Shown here: in pieces, positions 11,379 through 27,300 of the stretch
Position numbering within the stretch: the stretch's first letter is position 1
How the letters are laid out: each line of letters begins with the position of its first letter
Position numbers and translations under genes: made by a program
The notes under the pieces: generated by a model
Told to the model about the DNA's origin: nothing
Database searches by the model: none
What the model saw: the letters and a program-made list of their open reading frames with translations, nothing else
NCBI GenBank assembly: GCA_028826165.1
Contig: JAPDFW010000021.1
Span: 1-64,000 of the forward strand
Source of the DNA: Anaeramoeba ignava
Lineage: Eukaryota; Metamonada; Anaeramoebidae
Reading direction: 5' to 3'
Length of the DNA: 64,000 nucleotides

Positions 11379-14105
11379 TTAAATATCCAAATCATCTTGA
11401 AGTTCTTTTTCTTCTTTGTTTTCTTCTTGTTTTTTTGATTTTGATTGTTTTCTTTTTTTCTTTTTATATAAAATAATTCCAATAATAATTATTGAAATAA
11501 CCAAAAGAGGAATAATTATTCCTAAAGTTATTGCTGTTGTTTTTGAATTATTATTAGATTCATTTGTTGATGATATTGTAATTGATGTTGTTGAATTAAT
11601 TCCTGAATATTCATTAAATGAACAATTTAAATCAGCTGATGAATAAATTGAAATTTCATAATATTCTCCTCCTTTTAATCCTGAAACTGAATAATTTGTT
11701 GTTAAATTTGATAAACAAATTGAATTTGAATTATAAGTAAATGAATATGCTTTTAATCCACTTGATAAAATTAATGAATTCCAATTACATTCAAATCCAT
11801 TAATTAATGAATTACAAGTTAATGAAGTAATATTTCCTAATTTAGCTTTTGTTGAAATAATTGAACTAGATTCTCCTAAATATGGAGTTTCACAATTTAA
11901 ATCTGAACATCCTCGAATTGAAATATTATATTCAATATTTCCTGATATTTCATTTATTATTCCAATTACTTCATTTCCACTTAAATTAAGAGATGTGAAT
12001 TTTTGCCAATTTGTTTCATTATTAAGTGAAATTGAATAATTATTTGCATTTATTAATTTTGTGAAATTAAATTCAATTTCTTCAATTTTGGAAATTGTTT
12101 CATAAATTGTTGGAGAAGTTGTTAAATTATCAGTTGTAATTGAAATTGATGAAATATATCCACATTTTCCATTTGAATTACATGCTGATATATTGATTTG
12201 ATATTCTTGATTTGGAAATTGAACTGTAAATTGTTGATTTAATGAAGTTGGTTGATAATTTCCTGAATCATTTTGATAAATTGATTGATAAGTAAAATTA
12301 TAATAAAATGGAATTGAACAATTAATTGGTTGATTCCAACTACAATTAATATCTAATGAATATTGAATTGAACATGTTAAATTTGTAACTTCTCCAAATA
12401 TTAATGAAATTGATGATTCAACAATTTCTCCTTTATCATCTCCTTCACATTCTTGTGTTCTACATCCACAAATTGAAATATTATAATCATTTTCACATTC
12501 AAAATTATTCCAAAGATAATCAAGTGAAGAATTATCAACTGAAATTAAAGATATTAAATCAGGTTGAGATTTATTTAAATAAGAAAGATTATAATGATCA
12601 AGATGAGCAATTCCTTCATCGATTTGAACATTTGGATAATCCCAAGTAACATTAATTGAATAATTTGAAGGATTTGATAATTGAAAATCTTTTACAGAAT
12701 CAATTTTTGTTGTTAAATTAATGAAAGAAGAAGATTCACCACATTTCATTGTTTCATTATCACAAGCTTTGATTTGAATTGAATAATATTCATTTCCAGT
12801 AATATTATCATAATTTGAAGAATTAAATTGTTGATAATAAGCATTCCCATCTTCAAGAATTGGAGAATCAATATCAATCCAATCATATCCATAATTAATT
12901 TGATAAATCAATGTTAATCCACATTCAATTTTATCCCAATAACAATCAAATGATGAAAACAAAGATGAACAATTAACAATATTAACTTGAGGAATGAAAT
13001 GAGCTTCATAAACAAATGCTTGATTTGCATCATAAGCTCCAATAACAGTAAAATTCCCATAAATTGAAACAGAATTCCCAAAATCTGAAACTGAAGATTC
13101 ATTCAAATTTTGTTCTTGATTCCAAATTGTTCCATTAAATCTGTAAATATATGCTTGATTTGCACCAGAAGCACCAACAACAATAACATCTTCATAAATT
13201 GAAACAGAACCTCCAAAAGTTGGAACTGAAGATTCATTCAAAATTTTTTCTTGATTCCAAATTGTTCCATTATATCTGTAAATATATGCTTGATTTGCAC
13301 CAGGAGCACCAATAACAATAACATCTTCATAAATTGAAACAGAATTCCCAAAAAATAAAACTGAAGATTCATTCAAAATTTGTTCTTCATTCCAAATTGT
13401 TCCATTATATCTGTAAATATATGCTTTCTTTGCATCATTAGCTCCAATAACAATAACATCTTCATAAATTGAAACAGAATATCCAAAATCTGAAACTGAA
13501 AATTCATTCAAAATTTGTTCTTCATTCCAAATTGTTCCATTATATCTGTAAATATATGCTTGATTTGCAACATAAGCTCCAATAACAGTAAAATTCCCAT
13601 AAATTGAAACAGAATATCCAAAATCTGAAACTGAAGATCCATTCAAAATTTGTTCTTGATTCCAAATTGTTCCATTATATCTGTAAATATATGCTTTATA
13701 TGAAATAGAAGCACCAATAACAATAACATCTTCATAAATTGAAACAGATTGTCCAAAAAGTGAATATGAAGATCCATTCAAAATTTGTTCTTGATTCCAA
13801 ATTGTTCCATTATATCTGTAAATAAATACTTGATCTGCAACATTAGCTCCAATAACAATAACATCTTCATAAATTGAAACAGAATGTCCAAAATATCCTG
13901 GATTTGAAAATTGATCTAATAAATTCCAAATCCAAGCTTCATCTAGAGTAGAATAATATCTTGTTGTTTCTGTTAATAATCTTGTTGTTTCTAATTCTTG
14001 AATTATTGTGGAAATTGAATTTTTTTGTTGATCTTGATTTGATTGAATTAAGAAAACATTAATAATTAAGAAAAAGGAAAAGGAAAAGAAAAGAATTAAT
14101 TTCAT
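11379..14105 (-). CDS. Type I membrane FG-GAP beta-propeller protein with Fn3-like repeats (intact paralogue)
   Basis: A single 908-residue frame. MKLILFFSFSFFLIINVFL is a signal peptide. Seven blades follow at ~45-residue spacing with the invariant F-G-x-S-V-S-I-Y core (FGHS, FGQS, FGYS, FGYS, FGNS, FGGS, FGNS), each with ED VIVIGA or GNFTVIGA and IYRYNGTIWN. Almost every blade carries two N-glycosylation sequons, NGT and N[GE]SS. Next come cysteine-rich Fn3/Ig-like modules homologous to the 3521-7310 gene, with one PTIYETISKIEEIE module. A membrane span (ITLGIIIPLLVISIIIIGII) and a lysine/glutamate-rich cytoplasmic tail of ~35 residues follow. The topology resembles integrin alpha, but calcium motifs and GFFKR are absent, so I call it an FG-GAP_2-type surface protein only. 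Confidence 0.85.
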   Translation of the reverse strand: MKLILFFSFSFFLIINVFLIQSNQDQQKNSISTIIQELETTRLLTETTRYYSTLDEAWIWNLLDQFSNPGYFGHSVSIYEDVIVIGANVADQVFIYRYNGTIWNQEQILNGSSYSLFGQSVSIYEDVIVIGASISYKAYIYRYNGTIWNQEQILNGSSVSDFGYSVSIYGNFTVIGAYVANQAYIYRYNGTIWNEEQILNEFSVSDFGYSVSIYEDVIVIGANDAKKAYIYRYNGTIWNEEQILNESSVLFFGNSVSIYEDVIVIGAPGANQAYIYRYNGTIWNQEKILNESSVPTFGGSVSIYEDVIVVGASGANQAYIYRFNGTIWNQEQNLNESSVSDFGNSVSIYGNFTVIGAYDANQAFVYEAHFIPQVNIVNCSSLFSSFDCYWDKIECGLTLIYQINYGYDWIDIDSPILEDGNAYYQQFNSSNYDNITGNEYYSIQIKACDNETMKCGESSSFINLTTKIDSVKDFQLSNPSNYSINVTWDYPNVQIDEGIAHLDHYNLSYLNKSQPDLISLISVDNSSLDYLWNNFECENDYNISICGCRTQECEGDDKGEIVESSISLIFGEVTNLTCSIQYSLDINCSWNQPINCSIPFYYNFTYQSIYQNDSGNYQPTSLNQQFTVQFPNQEYQINISACNSNGKCGYISSISITTDNLTTSPTIYETISKIEEIEFNFTKLINANNYSISLNNETNWQKFTSLNLSGNEVIGIINEISGNIEYNISIRGCSDLNCETPYLGESSSIISTKAKLGNITSLTCNSLINGFECNWNSLILSSGLKAYSFTYNSNSICLSNLTTNYSVSGLKGGEYYEISIYSSADLNCSFNEYSGINSTTSITISSTNESNNNSKTTAITLGIIIPLLVISIIIIGIILYKKKKRKQSKSKKQEENKEEKELQDDLDI

Positions 14106-14335
14106 TTTTGTTTTGCTATTTTTTGTTTAAATTAAATATAAAATTAATAAAATAAATTTATTTTTGTGTTTATTGTGTGTTTATTAATTAAAACAAATTA
14201 GTTTTTTTTACTTTTTTGCTTTTGTTTTGCTATTTTTTGTTTTAAATTAAATATAAAATTAATAAAATAAACTTATTTTTTGTGTGTTTATTAATTAAAA
14301 CAAATTTATTTTTTTTACTTTTTTGCTTTTGTTTT
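14106..14335. repeat. Two ~115-bp direct repeats just upstream of the minus-strand FG-GAP gene
   Basis: TTTTGTTTTGCTATTTTTTG begins at about 14106 and again at about 14221, each followed by the same AAATTAAATATAAAATTAAT...GTGTTTATTAATTAAAAC stretch. On the gene's sense strand the first copy abuts the ATG as AGCAAAACAAAAATG, so the duplication covers the 5' leader/promoter. Confidence 0.7.
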
Positions 14336-17352
<3,017 letters not shown>

Positions 17353-18368
17353 ATCTCAATCTAAATCAAAAATCAATTTCCAAAATCAAATTCAAAAACA
17401 ATTTTCAAATCCAAATCCAAATCAAATTCTTTTTCTTTTTTTTGTTTTTTTTTAAAAAATTGAAAAAGTAAAATTCCAATTCAAAATCAAATTTTTTAAA
17501 TAGTTTTGATTTATTATTTAATTTAGAATTAAGTTTAAAAATATAATTTTATTATTAATTTTATTATTAAATTATTATTTTGTAATTTAAATTTAATTAT
17601 ATTTTGTTATTAAATATTTTGATTTAATTTATATCAAATTTTTTAAATAGTTTTGATTTATTATTTAATTTAGAATTAAGTTTAAAAATATAATTTATTT
17701 TTAATTTTATTATTAAATTATTATTTTTTAATTTAAATTTAATTATATTTTGTTATTAAATATTTTGATTTAATTTATATCTAATTTTTAAATAGTTTTG
17801 ATTTATTATTTAATTTAGAATTAAGTTTAAAAATATAATTTATTATTAATTTTATTATTAAATTATTATTTTCTAATTTAAAAATTAATTATATTTTGTT
17901 ATTAAATATTTTGATTTAATTTATATCAAATTTTTAAATAGTTTTGATTTATTATTTAATTTAGAATTAAGTTTAAAAATATAATTTATTTTTAATTTTA
18001 TTATTAATTTAATATTTTTTAATTTAAAAATAATTATATTTTGTTATTAAATATTTTAATTTAATTTATATCTAATTTTTCAAATAGTTTTGATTTAATA
18101 TTTAATTTAGAATTAAGTTTAAAAATATAATTTATTATTAATTTTATTATTAATTTAATATTTTTTAATTTAAATTTAAATTAAAATTGTTTTTCATTTT
18201 TTCATTTTTTCATTTTTTTCTTTTTTTAAAAAGTAAAAATAATTAATTTTATTTTAATAAATTTATTCGGAATATAAAATAGAAATTAAAATAATGTAAA
18301 ATAATAATTTAAAACTAATTTTAATCCTTTTATTTTTTTTGTTATTTTTTAAAAAAAAAAAAGCAAAA
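17353..18368. repeat. Actin 3' intergenic: five ~146-bp satellite monomers
   Basis: AAATAGTTTTGATTTATTAT marks monomer starts near 17498, 17645, 17789, 17936 and 18082. The array ends about 18180. The middle of the unit (TTTAAAAATATAATTTA...TTTTATTATTAAA) matches the 144-bp family at 14860-15690, so the two are diverged subfamilies. The remainder to 18368 is T-tract then A-tract DNA leading into AAAAGCAAAAATG. Confidence 0.75.
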
Positions 18369-21300
18369 ATGAATCAAAATCAAAAAGAGTTAAAATTAAA
18401 GAAATTCAATAAATTCTTAATAAAACAAGCTAATAAACAATTTGGTTTAATTTTTGAAAATGAAGAAAGTTCAGATTTTAAAATTTATTGTGGAAAAGAT
18501 AAAATTTCAATTCCTTGTCATAAATTTATTTTAGAATCTCGTTCAAAATATTTTATGATAAAAACAAAAGAAAATCAAATAAATTCAATTCATTTTAATA
18601 ATTTTAGTTCAGAAATTGTTAAACCAATTATTAAATTTTTTTATAATGGAAAATTTAAATTTGATAAACAAAAATTTGAAGAATATTTTAATTTTGCAAA
18701 TGAAATCAAATCAAAAGAAATTAAAACAAAAATTGAACTTGAAATTGAATTGATTTTAAATGTTGAAAATATTTTGGAAATTTATTCCAAAACCCAAAAA
18801 ATTAAATCAAAAAATCTTTTACAAATTTGTCAACAATTCATTTCTCAAAATGTTCAATTAATTTCTCCAAATCAAGAAATTGAAAAAAATTTAAATCAAA
18901 ATGAAATTGAATATCAAAATCAAAAAGAATTTTTTACAAGTTTTCCAAATGGAAGTGAATTGTTTAAAATTTGGAAAGAAATTATATCAAAGAATTATAC
19001 TGAAGTAAAGAAAAAATAATTTAATTTAAAATAGTCAAACAAAAAAAAATTAATTTAATTTTCTTTTAGATTAATGAAAAAATTATTGAATTTGGTTTAT
19101 TATTTCAAACTTCATTTCAAAAATGGAATCCAATTCAAACAAAATCAAATCAAAATCAAAATGAAAAATATTTTGAAAATGAAGCAATTAATGAAGCAAT
19201 TTCACAAAAAGAAGCTCATCCAATAAAATTTATTCATTTCATTATAAATTTATTAATTTATTCAAAAGATTTTATTAAAGGTTTTTATTGTTATTTTTAT
19301 TATAATTCTTTTTTTTTTTTTGAAAAAATGAAAATATTAAAAAAAATTTTTTAAAACACAAAAAAGGAAATCAAAAGGAAAACATTCAAGCTCATAAAAA
19401 TTTGATTTCTTTATCAATCATTTCAATCATTTCAAAATCAAAATTTAATCGTCAAATTTTATTTGAAAATGAAATTTTTCAAATTATTCAAGATTTATTG
19501 GAATTTACAAAAAATCTTTTTAAATTAATGGAAAACTTATTTTTTCAAAAAAAACAAAACGAATCAAATTCTTCACTTTCAATTTATTATTTAATTGAAA
19601 TCCAATTTATTCTTTCAGAAATTATGGAAATTTTATATCAATTTTTAAGACCAAGAAAAGTTCTTCCAAATGAAAAAATTTTAGAATCATTTAAAAAAAC
19701 AAAAATAATTTCATTATTAATTGGTAAATTTAAATTTAAATATTAAATATTAAATTATTTAAAATTAATTTAAAAAAAAATAATAGAATGTTTTGAAATT
19801 ATTTTAAATCTCAGAAAATCATTCATTTTCACAACAAAACAATTTGAAATTCAATCAAAAATTCCTCAAATTTTTGAGATTTGTTATGAATTAAATTTAT
19901 TATCAGAAAAAGAAAAAATTGATTTAATTTTACTTTTTTTAACATCTTTTAAACCTCCAAATTTATCATCATCTCTTCCAAATATTGGATTTTCAAATGA
20001 AGAGAAAAATAAATTTGGCATTCAAGTTGAAATTGGTTTTGAATTTCAAAAAGAAAATGAAAATGAAAATGAAAATCAAGAAAAAATAGTAGAATATGAA
20101 ATGAATGAAATTGAAGATTTTTTCCAAACAAATTATTTTGTATTTGATCCAAAAATCAAAAAAGAAGAAAATCATTTCATTTTACAAAATTTCAAACCTT
20201 TAAAAGGAAATTTAATTCATTTTGAATTTGATTTTCGTTCAAATATTTTCCAATTCCTTGTTAAAATTATTGAAGAAGAAAATATAATTGAACAAATTAT
20301 AAACAATAATAATATTTCATATATTGGGGATTTTATTCTTTGGGTTTCTTATTATTTTCAATTAGCCTTACCAAAAAATTTGAAAGAAGATCAAAATCAA
20401 AATGAAAATATTAAACCAAAAAAAGTATCAGAAATTAATTTATACAACCACTATTTGGATATACTTTTTAATCATATTAGAAATTTCCAAAAGATTGAAA
20501 AATCAAATGAAAATGATTTATCAAAAAAAAATATAAGAAAAGAATTAGATAAATTTGCAAATGAAACAAAAAGAAAAGTTAATAATTTCAAAGAAAGATT
20601 AATTTTAACTTATATTGATTTATTCAAAAATCCAAATGAAAATTCATCTTTAATTCATATTCTATCAAATCAACAAATTATTCAAATTCAAAAATTTATC
20701 AAAAATATTTACCCTCAAGTTCAAATGTATGTTTTATTTGAATTAAAGAGAATGATTATTAATGATGTAGATAAAGAAATTCTTAACTTTTTTCAAAAAA
20801 ATGGAGGTTGGGAAATTTGTTTTTCTGATTATTTTATCAGAAATAATTTCAATAATTCGAATGTAAAGAAAAAAAAAATCTAAAATTTAAATTTAATTTT
20901 AATTTTAAATTTAATTTAATTTTAATTTCAATTAGATTAAATTAAATGAAATGAATTCAGATTTACAAACATTATTAATTGATCTCATGATTAATGCTCT
21001 TTTAACATTTCAAGATTATTTTGATTATAAATTCTTATTTAATCAAATTTTCAAAAATCAAAATATCAAATCAAATTTATCGTTATTAAATCGATTTTTA
21101 GAAATGATAATTGAACTTATCAATAAAAATCCTCAAATTTCATCAAATAAGATTATTGAAATTAAAGCATTTGAAGGAATTGAAGAAATTTTGTTTCATT
21201 CAATCCAAGAAAAACAAAATAAATCAATTGAATTATGTTTAAAAATTCTAGATTTGTTATTTCAAAAAGCAGATATTGAAATTATTTTGCAAAATCAAGA

Positions 21301-24300
21301 ACTTACCATTAGTTTAATTAAATTATTTAAAAACAAAATTACTCAAAAAATTTCTTTAACTCATATTCCAAAAATTCTTGAAAAAACAAAAAATTCAAAT
21401 GGAGAAAAGGAGAATCAATTCATCTATTTTTTGTTTCAAAAAATTTTATTTTTAATTCAAGAAATCAATTTAAAACAAAATCAAAACCAAGAATCAAATG
21501 AAATTGAATTTAATGATATTGAAGAACTTTTTTCAAAATGTTCAGAATCAATTTCAAAAAACCGAGAAGTTATTCAACAAATAATTTTAAATTCAAAACT
21601 ATTATTCATTTTCAGAGCATTATTAGATGAAAAAGAACAAAAATCAACTCATCTTATTTTAATATTTTTGAATGAACTTATCAGAAACAATGAAACAATT
21701 ATTTACGAATTTCATCAATTAATTCCAAAATCTGAATTTATTAAATTACTTTATGAAACAGAAAAAGAAAAGCCAACAGAAAAATTATTACAAATTCTTT
21801 TGGATTTAATGATTAGTAATGGCAAATTTTCATTAGAGAATAATTTTATTATCAGAAACAAAAATATGATAAATATTATTTTGGAACTTTATTGCCAAAA
21901 TCAAAAGGAAAATGAAAAAGAATTTGATAAAGTTTTGGAAACTTTTATCGAATTTTGTGAGAAATCAATTCATAATATTTATTGTTTTTGTGAAAAAGAA
22001 ATTATTTCCTTTTTACTTGAATTAATCCCCAATATTCAAAATTTAAATTTATTCAAAAAAATTATTCAATTTATTGGAAAACTTGGAACACATAAATTTC
22101 TTGTTTCTGAAATGAAGAAATATTTTTCCATTTTGAAAGATCAATTAAGAAAAAGAAAAAGAAAAGCAAATCAATTTGCAAATTTAATGTTAATTGAATT
22201 AAGAAAAATGATAAATCAAAATCAAGATCAAGATCCAATAAATTTTTTTGATTTTTATGAAGAAAATTCAAATATAAAACTTCCAACTTTCAAAAATGAT
22301 TTAATTTCGAAAAATTTCAGTTTTTTTACTTGGATAAGAATTGAAGATTTTCAAATGAGCAATATTCCTTTATCAAAAGAAAATGAAATTGAAAATGAAA
22401 ATGAAATTTGTTTAAAAAACAAAATATTTAGTTTTTTAACAGAAAATTCAAAAGGAATTGAATTACTTTTGGAATTTAACAAAGAAAACAAAAAACCAAA
22501 ATCTTTTATTTATCAAATCTATTCAAATCAAGAAAATCAAATTATTGAATCAAGATTTCCATTTGAAATTGAAATGAAAAAATGGTATTTTTTCTTTTTC
22601 ACACAAAAATACAAAAAATCAAATTCAGAACTTGAAATAACAATTTATATTGATGGAAATCAACAGAAAACAATAAAAATTAATTTAAAAAACAAAATTG
22701 GGAATGGAAAAAATTTTATCAAAAATGAAATTGGTTCAAATTTTACATTTTCAATTCAACAAAAAGAAATTCAAAATCAAATTCAAATTCAACAAAAATC
22801 ATTTTATGGACAGATGGGAACAATTTATATTTTCAAAGAATCTCTTAATGAAAATCAAGTTAAAGCAATTCAATTTCTTGGAGCAAATTATAATTTATTT
22901 TTTTATCAAAATGAAATTTTCAAATATTCAAGTTCAGAATTTGAAAAAGAATTAAAAGAAATTTTAAATGGGAAATTAACTCAAAAAATAATAATTTATC
23001 ATAATCCAAAAACAATAAAAGAAAATTTCTGTTTGAATGAATCTTCAACAAATATTATCAAAAAACATTCAAAAATAAATAATATTTATTCATTTACAAC
23101 AACTAAAATACAAGATATTATTCACTGTTTAGGAGGATTTGAAATATTTTTTTATTTAATTCTTGAAATTGATGAATTATTCCAAGAAGGAAATGAAAAT
23201 CAAAATAATCAAAATGAAAATAATGAAAATAATGAAAATCAAAATGAAAATCAAAATGAAAATCAAAATGAAAATAATGAAAATAATGAAAATAATGAAA
23301 ATAATGAAAATAATGAAAATAATGAAAATAATGAAAATAATCAAAAAAATGAAAATAATGAAAATAATCAAAATCATGAAAATCAAAATGAAAATGAAAA
23401 TCAAAATAATGAAAATAATGAAAATAATCAAAAAAATGAAAATAATGAAAATAATCAAAATCATGAAAATCAAAATGAAAATGAAAATCAAAATAATCAA
23501 AATAATGAAAATAATGAAAATAATGAAAATGAAAATAATGAAAATAATCAAAAAAATGAAAATAATGAAAATAATGAAAATAATGAAAATAATGAAAATC
23601 AAAATGAAAATAATCAAAATAACGAAAATAATGAAAATAAAAATGAAAATCAAAATGAAAATAATCAAAATAATGAAAATAATCAAAAAAATGAAAATAA
23701 TGAAAATAATGAAAATAATGAAAATCAAAATAAATTGATTTTTGAAGAAATATTAAAAATAATTCAAGATATTTTACTAAAACATCAATTTTTTCAAGAA
23801 GAAATTATCCAAAAACAAAAATTCCTAATATTCAGTCTAATACTTAAATCAATTCATTCAAAATATTTTTCAAACCAAATTTATCATCTTATCAAAACAT
23901 TGAAAGAAAAAATTCAAAATGAAAAATTCCAAATACAACTTAAAGATAATTTGCTTTTTGATTTCGAAATTTGGAAAAATTTCAGTTTTGAAATTCAGAA
24001 AGAAATCATCTTTCAAAATAAAAATCAAAATCGTTCAAGTCTTGATTTATTAATTATATTGAATTATTATGATGAATCTTTAAACAAAATACAAAAATCA
24101 AATTCGTCTCTTCAATATTCCAATTTCCAAAATCAATTTGATGAATTATCTCAAAATTTATTTTCAATTATTGAAATTCTTTCTGATCAAATTGAAAATG
24201 ATATCTCAAAATTAGAATATATAAAATCTTTGGTTTCATCATGTTTCCTTTTCAAAACACAATATTTTATGGAAAAAACACTTGAATTTATTTACAAAAT

Positions 24301-27300
24301 TATGAAGAAAAATATAAAACAAAATTGGAAAGAATTATTTACAGTTGAATTATTTGAACCGTTCATTCAATTAATGAAAGAAAATAAAAACAACACAAAA
24401 ATAATTGAAATATGTCTTGAAATTATTTATTTTATTGATATTTCTCTTAATGAAAATCAGGAAAGTAATCAAAATTTGGAAAAGAAAAAAGAATTAGAAA
24501 TTGCTAAATTGAAAGATTTTTATCCTTTAATACACAATATATTGATTAATAATATAAATCAAATTTCAAAAGAAATTGTGGATATTCTTTTCAAAATGAT
24601 GATTTATGAAAAAAGAAGTGAGAAATCTAAATTTTCATTTATTCAAAACGCATTTATTTTAGAAACAATTTGTGAAATTTTTAATCGTTCTCCAAATTTA
24701 TTTAATATCATGAATTTCAATCATCTATTCGTTTTAATAGCAGAAAATAATTTCAACAAAAAGAAAATTCTCTCACAATTTGGATGGCAAAAATGGTTAA
24801 ATTCTTTAATAAATTTCAATTACTTTCATGAAAACGGAAATAATGAAAATCAAATTGAAATTGAAAATCAAAATGAAAATCAAAAAGATATTAATGAAAT
24901 TATTTTCAACATTTTCAAGTTAATGTTTATTTATTGCTTCCATAATCAATCTTACAATTTCCCAGAAATATTTGAAAATTTTCTTTCATCTGTTTATTTA
25001 GTCCATTTTTCATCAACAGATAAAGAAACAATTCCTAAAATAATTAAAAGAATAATAAATGATATTTTTAAGGATCTTAATCAAAATTCAAAACAAGAAA
25101 TTGATAAGAAAAACACTAATCGATATTTATTTATATCAACTTCAACAAATTCAAATATCTCAAAAGAAGATTTTTTCAAGAATTTATTTTATTTAGTCAA
25201 AGTATTAAATGGAATTGTTTTCAAATTACCAAAAAATGAATTTCAATTCCCAATTTCAGAAAAACAAATACAAGATTCATTCACTCAAACAACAATTTCA
25301 AATCATTTTACAAAAATTCTCAAAACTCCAAAATCAAATGAAAATATCAATTTAAAAATGAAATGGATTTAAATAACATTTTAAAAACTAAATTTCATTT
25401 ATTTGAAAAAACAGAACTTTTGAAAAATTTAATTCTTATTTTGGAAAATTTTGAATTTTTCAAAGAAAAAGAAATTCAAATCAAAAGAAGAGAAGAAACA
25501 AGAATAATTCACAAAATTATCATTTTCTTGATTTTTGTAACAATTCCAAAATCAGATATTCAATTAACCGATTTTCTTCTTTCCAAATTAAATGAAATGA
25601 TAAATCAATTAATAAATTTTAAATCATCTTCAATTCAAAACCCACAAGAATTAATTACAATTTGTTTCTCTTTCTTATTTTCTTATATTCAAAATGAAAA
25701 TGAAAACAAAAATGAAAATGAAAGAGAAGCGAAAAAGAAAATTTTATTAACATATTTACAAATTTTGATGCAAGAAAATTACAATTTCTTATTTGGATTA
25801 TTTTCAAGTCAAAACAAAAAACATTCTTTACTTCCTCGAAAATCAAATAATTCATTTGTATTTTCATGTAAAAATATAGATGAATTTGAAGAAGAAATCA
25901 TGAAAAAAAAATGGGAAAAGGCAGTAAAGATTGTTTTCTTTCCAATAAATGAAAAAATTTGCAAAGATATTGAAGAAAATGAAAAAGAATTTGTTAGAAT
26001 TCAATCAAACAATATATCTTATTTGAAAAAAATATTTAATCAAGAATATATTATCACAAAAAAAGAAATTTCAATCATTTCCAACAAACTTGAAAAACAA
26101 AAGCAAAATATCATTTCAAAAGAAAAGAAAAGAAAATTGAAAACAGAAACTAATCAAAAGAAAGAATTATTCTCTTTACAAAAGTTCAACAAAATGATTA
26201 AAAATTTAATTTTAGAAAAATATCCTTTGAGTTCAAATTCAATAATTATTTTAGATAAAGAATTTAAAAATGAACAACAAAATTATTATATTAAACTTTC
26301 AGAAATTGAAGATGAAATGAGAAGACAAAAGAAACTAAAATTTTATTCTCAAAAAAATGAAAATGAAAATAAACAGAATTTGATAAAATTAAATCAAAAA
26401 ATCAAAACTAAAATAAATGAAATTGAAGAAAAATTATCACAAATACAAAATGATGATAATAATTCATTTACAACAAAATGTGAAATAATTTCCAAAACCA
26501 AAATAACAAAAGGAATATTTGAAATTACAGAAAACTCAATTAATTTTTTTAATTTTGATTTAAAGAAAGAAAAAGAAAAGAGTTATTCATGGAAAATTGA
26601 GAATATTGAACCAATACATAAAAGAAGATATCTTTTCAATCATTCAGCATTAGAAATATTTTTTGAAAATAGAAAATGTACATTTTTCAATTTTGAAACA
26701 ATGGAAAAAAGAAATGAAATTTATGAAAAAATCCAAAATCATAAATTAACAAGTATTTATCAATCAAAATATAATTATTCAGGAAATGAATCAACAAAAT
26801 GGATTGAAAAAACACAAATAACAGAGCAGTGGCAAGAAAGAAAAATATCTAATTTTGAATATATTATGTATTTAAACACAATATCAGGAAGATCATATCA
26901 AGATATATCACAATATCCAATTTTCCCATGGATTATTTCTGATTATGAATCTGAAAAACTAGATCTTAATAATCCAGAAGTATTTAGAGACTTATCAAAA
27001 CCCATTGGAATATTAAACAATAAAATTATTACTTATTCTGAAAAATATCAAATAAAAGGAAAAGAACAAGAATTTGATTTCAATTATCAAACACTTTATT
27101 CAAATCCAGAAATTGTTTCATCTTATTTGATTAGATTAGAACCATTTACTTCAATTTGTTTAGAAGAAAAATATCCAATATTCAAATCAATTCCGGAAAC
27201 ATGGAAAAAAATCAAAGAATCAAGTAATGATTTTAATACAGAACTTATTCCAGAATTTTTCCATTTACCAGATTTTTTAAGAAAAAGAAAAATATTTTCA

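Noticed and set aside
23163..23738. Long open frames of MKI/IIF repeats on both strands
   Set aside because: By-products of the stop-free GAAAATAAT repeat; only the NEN frame continues into conserved sequence on both sides.
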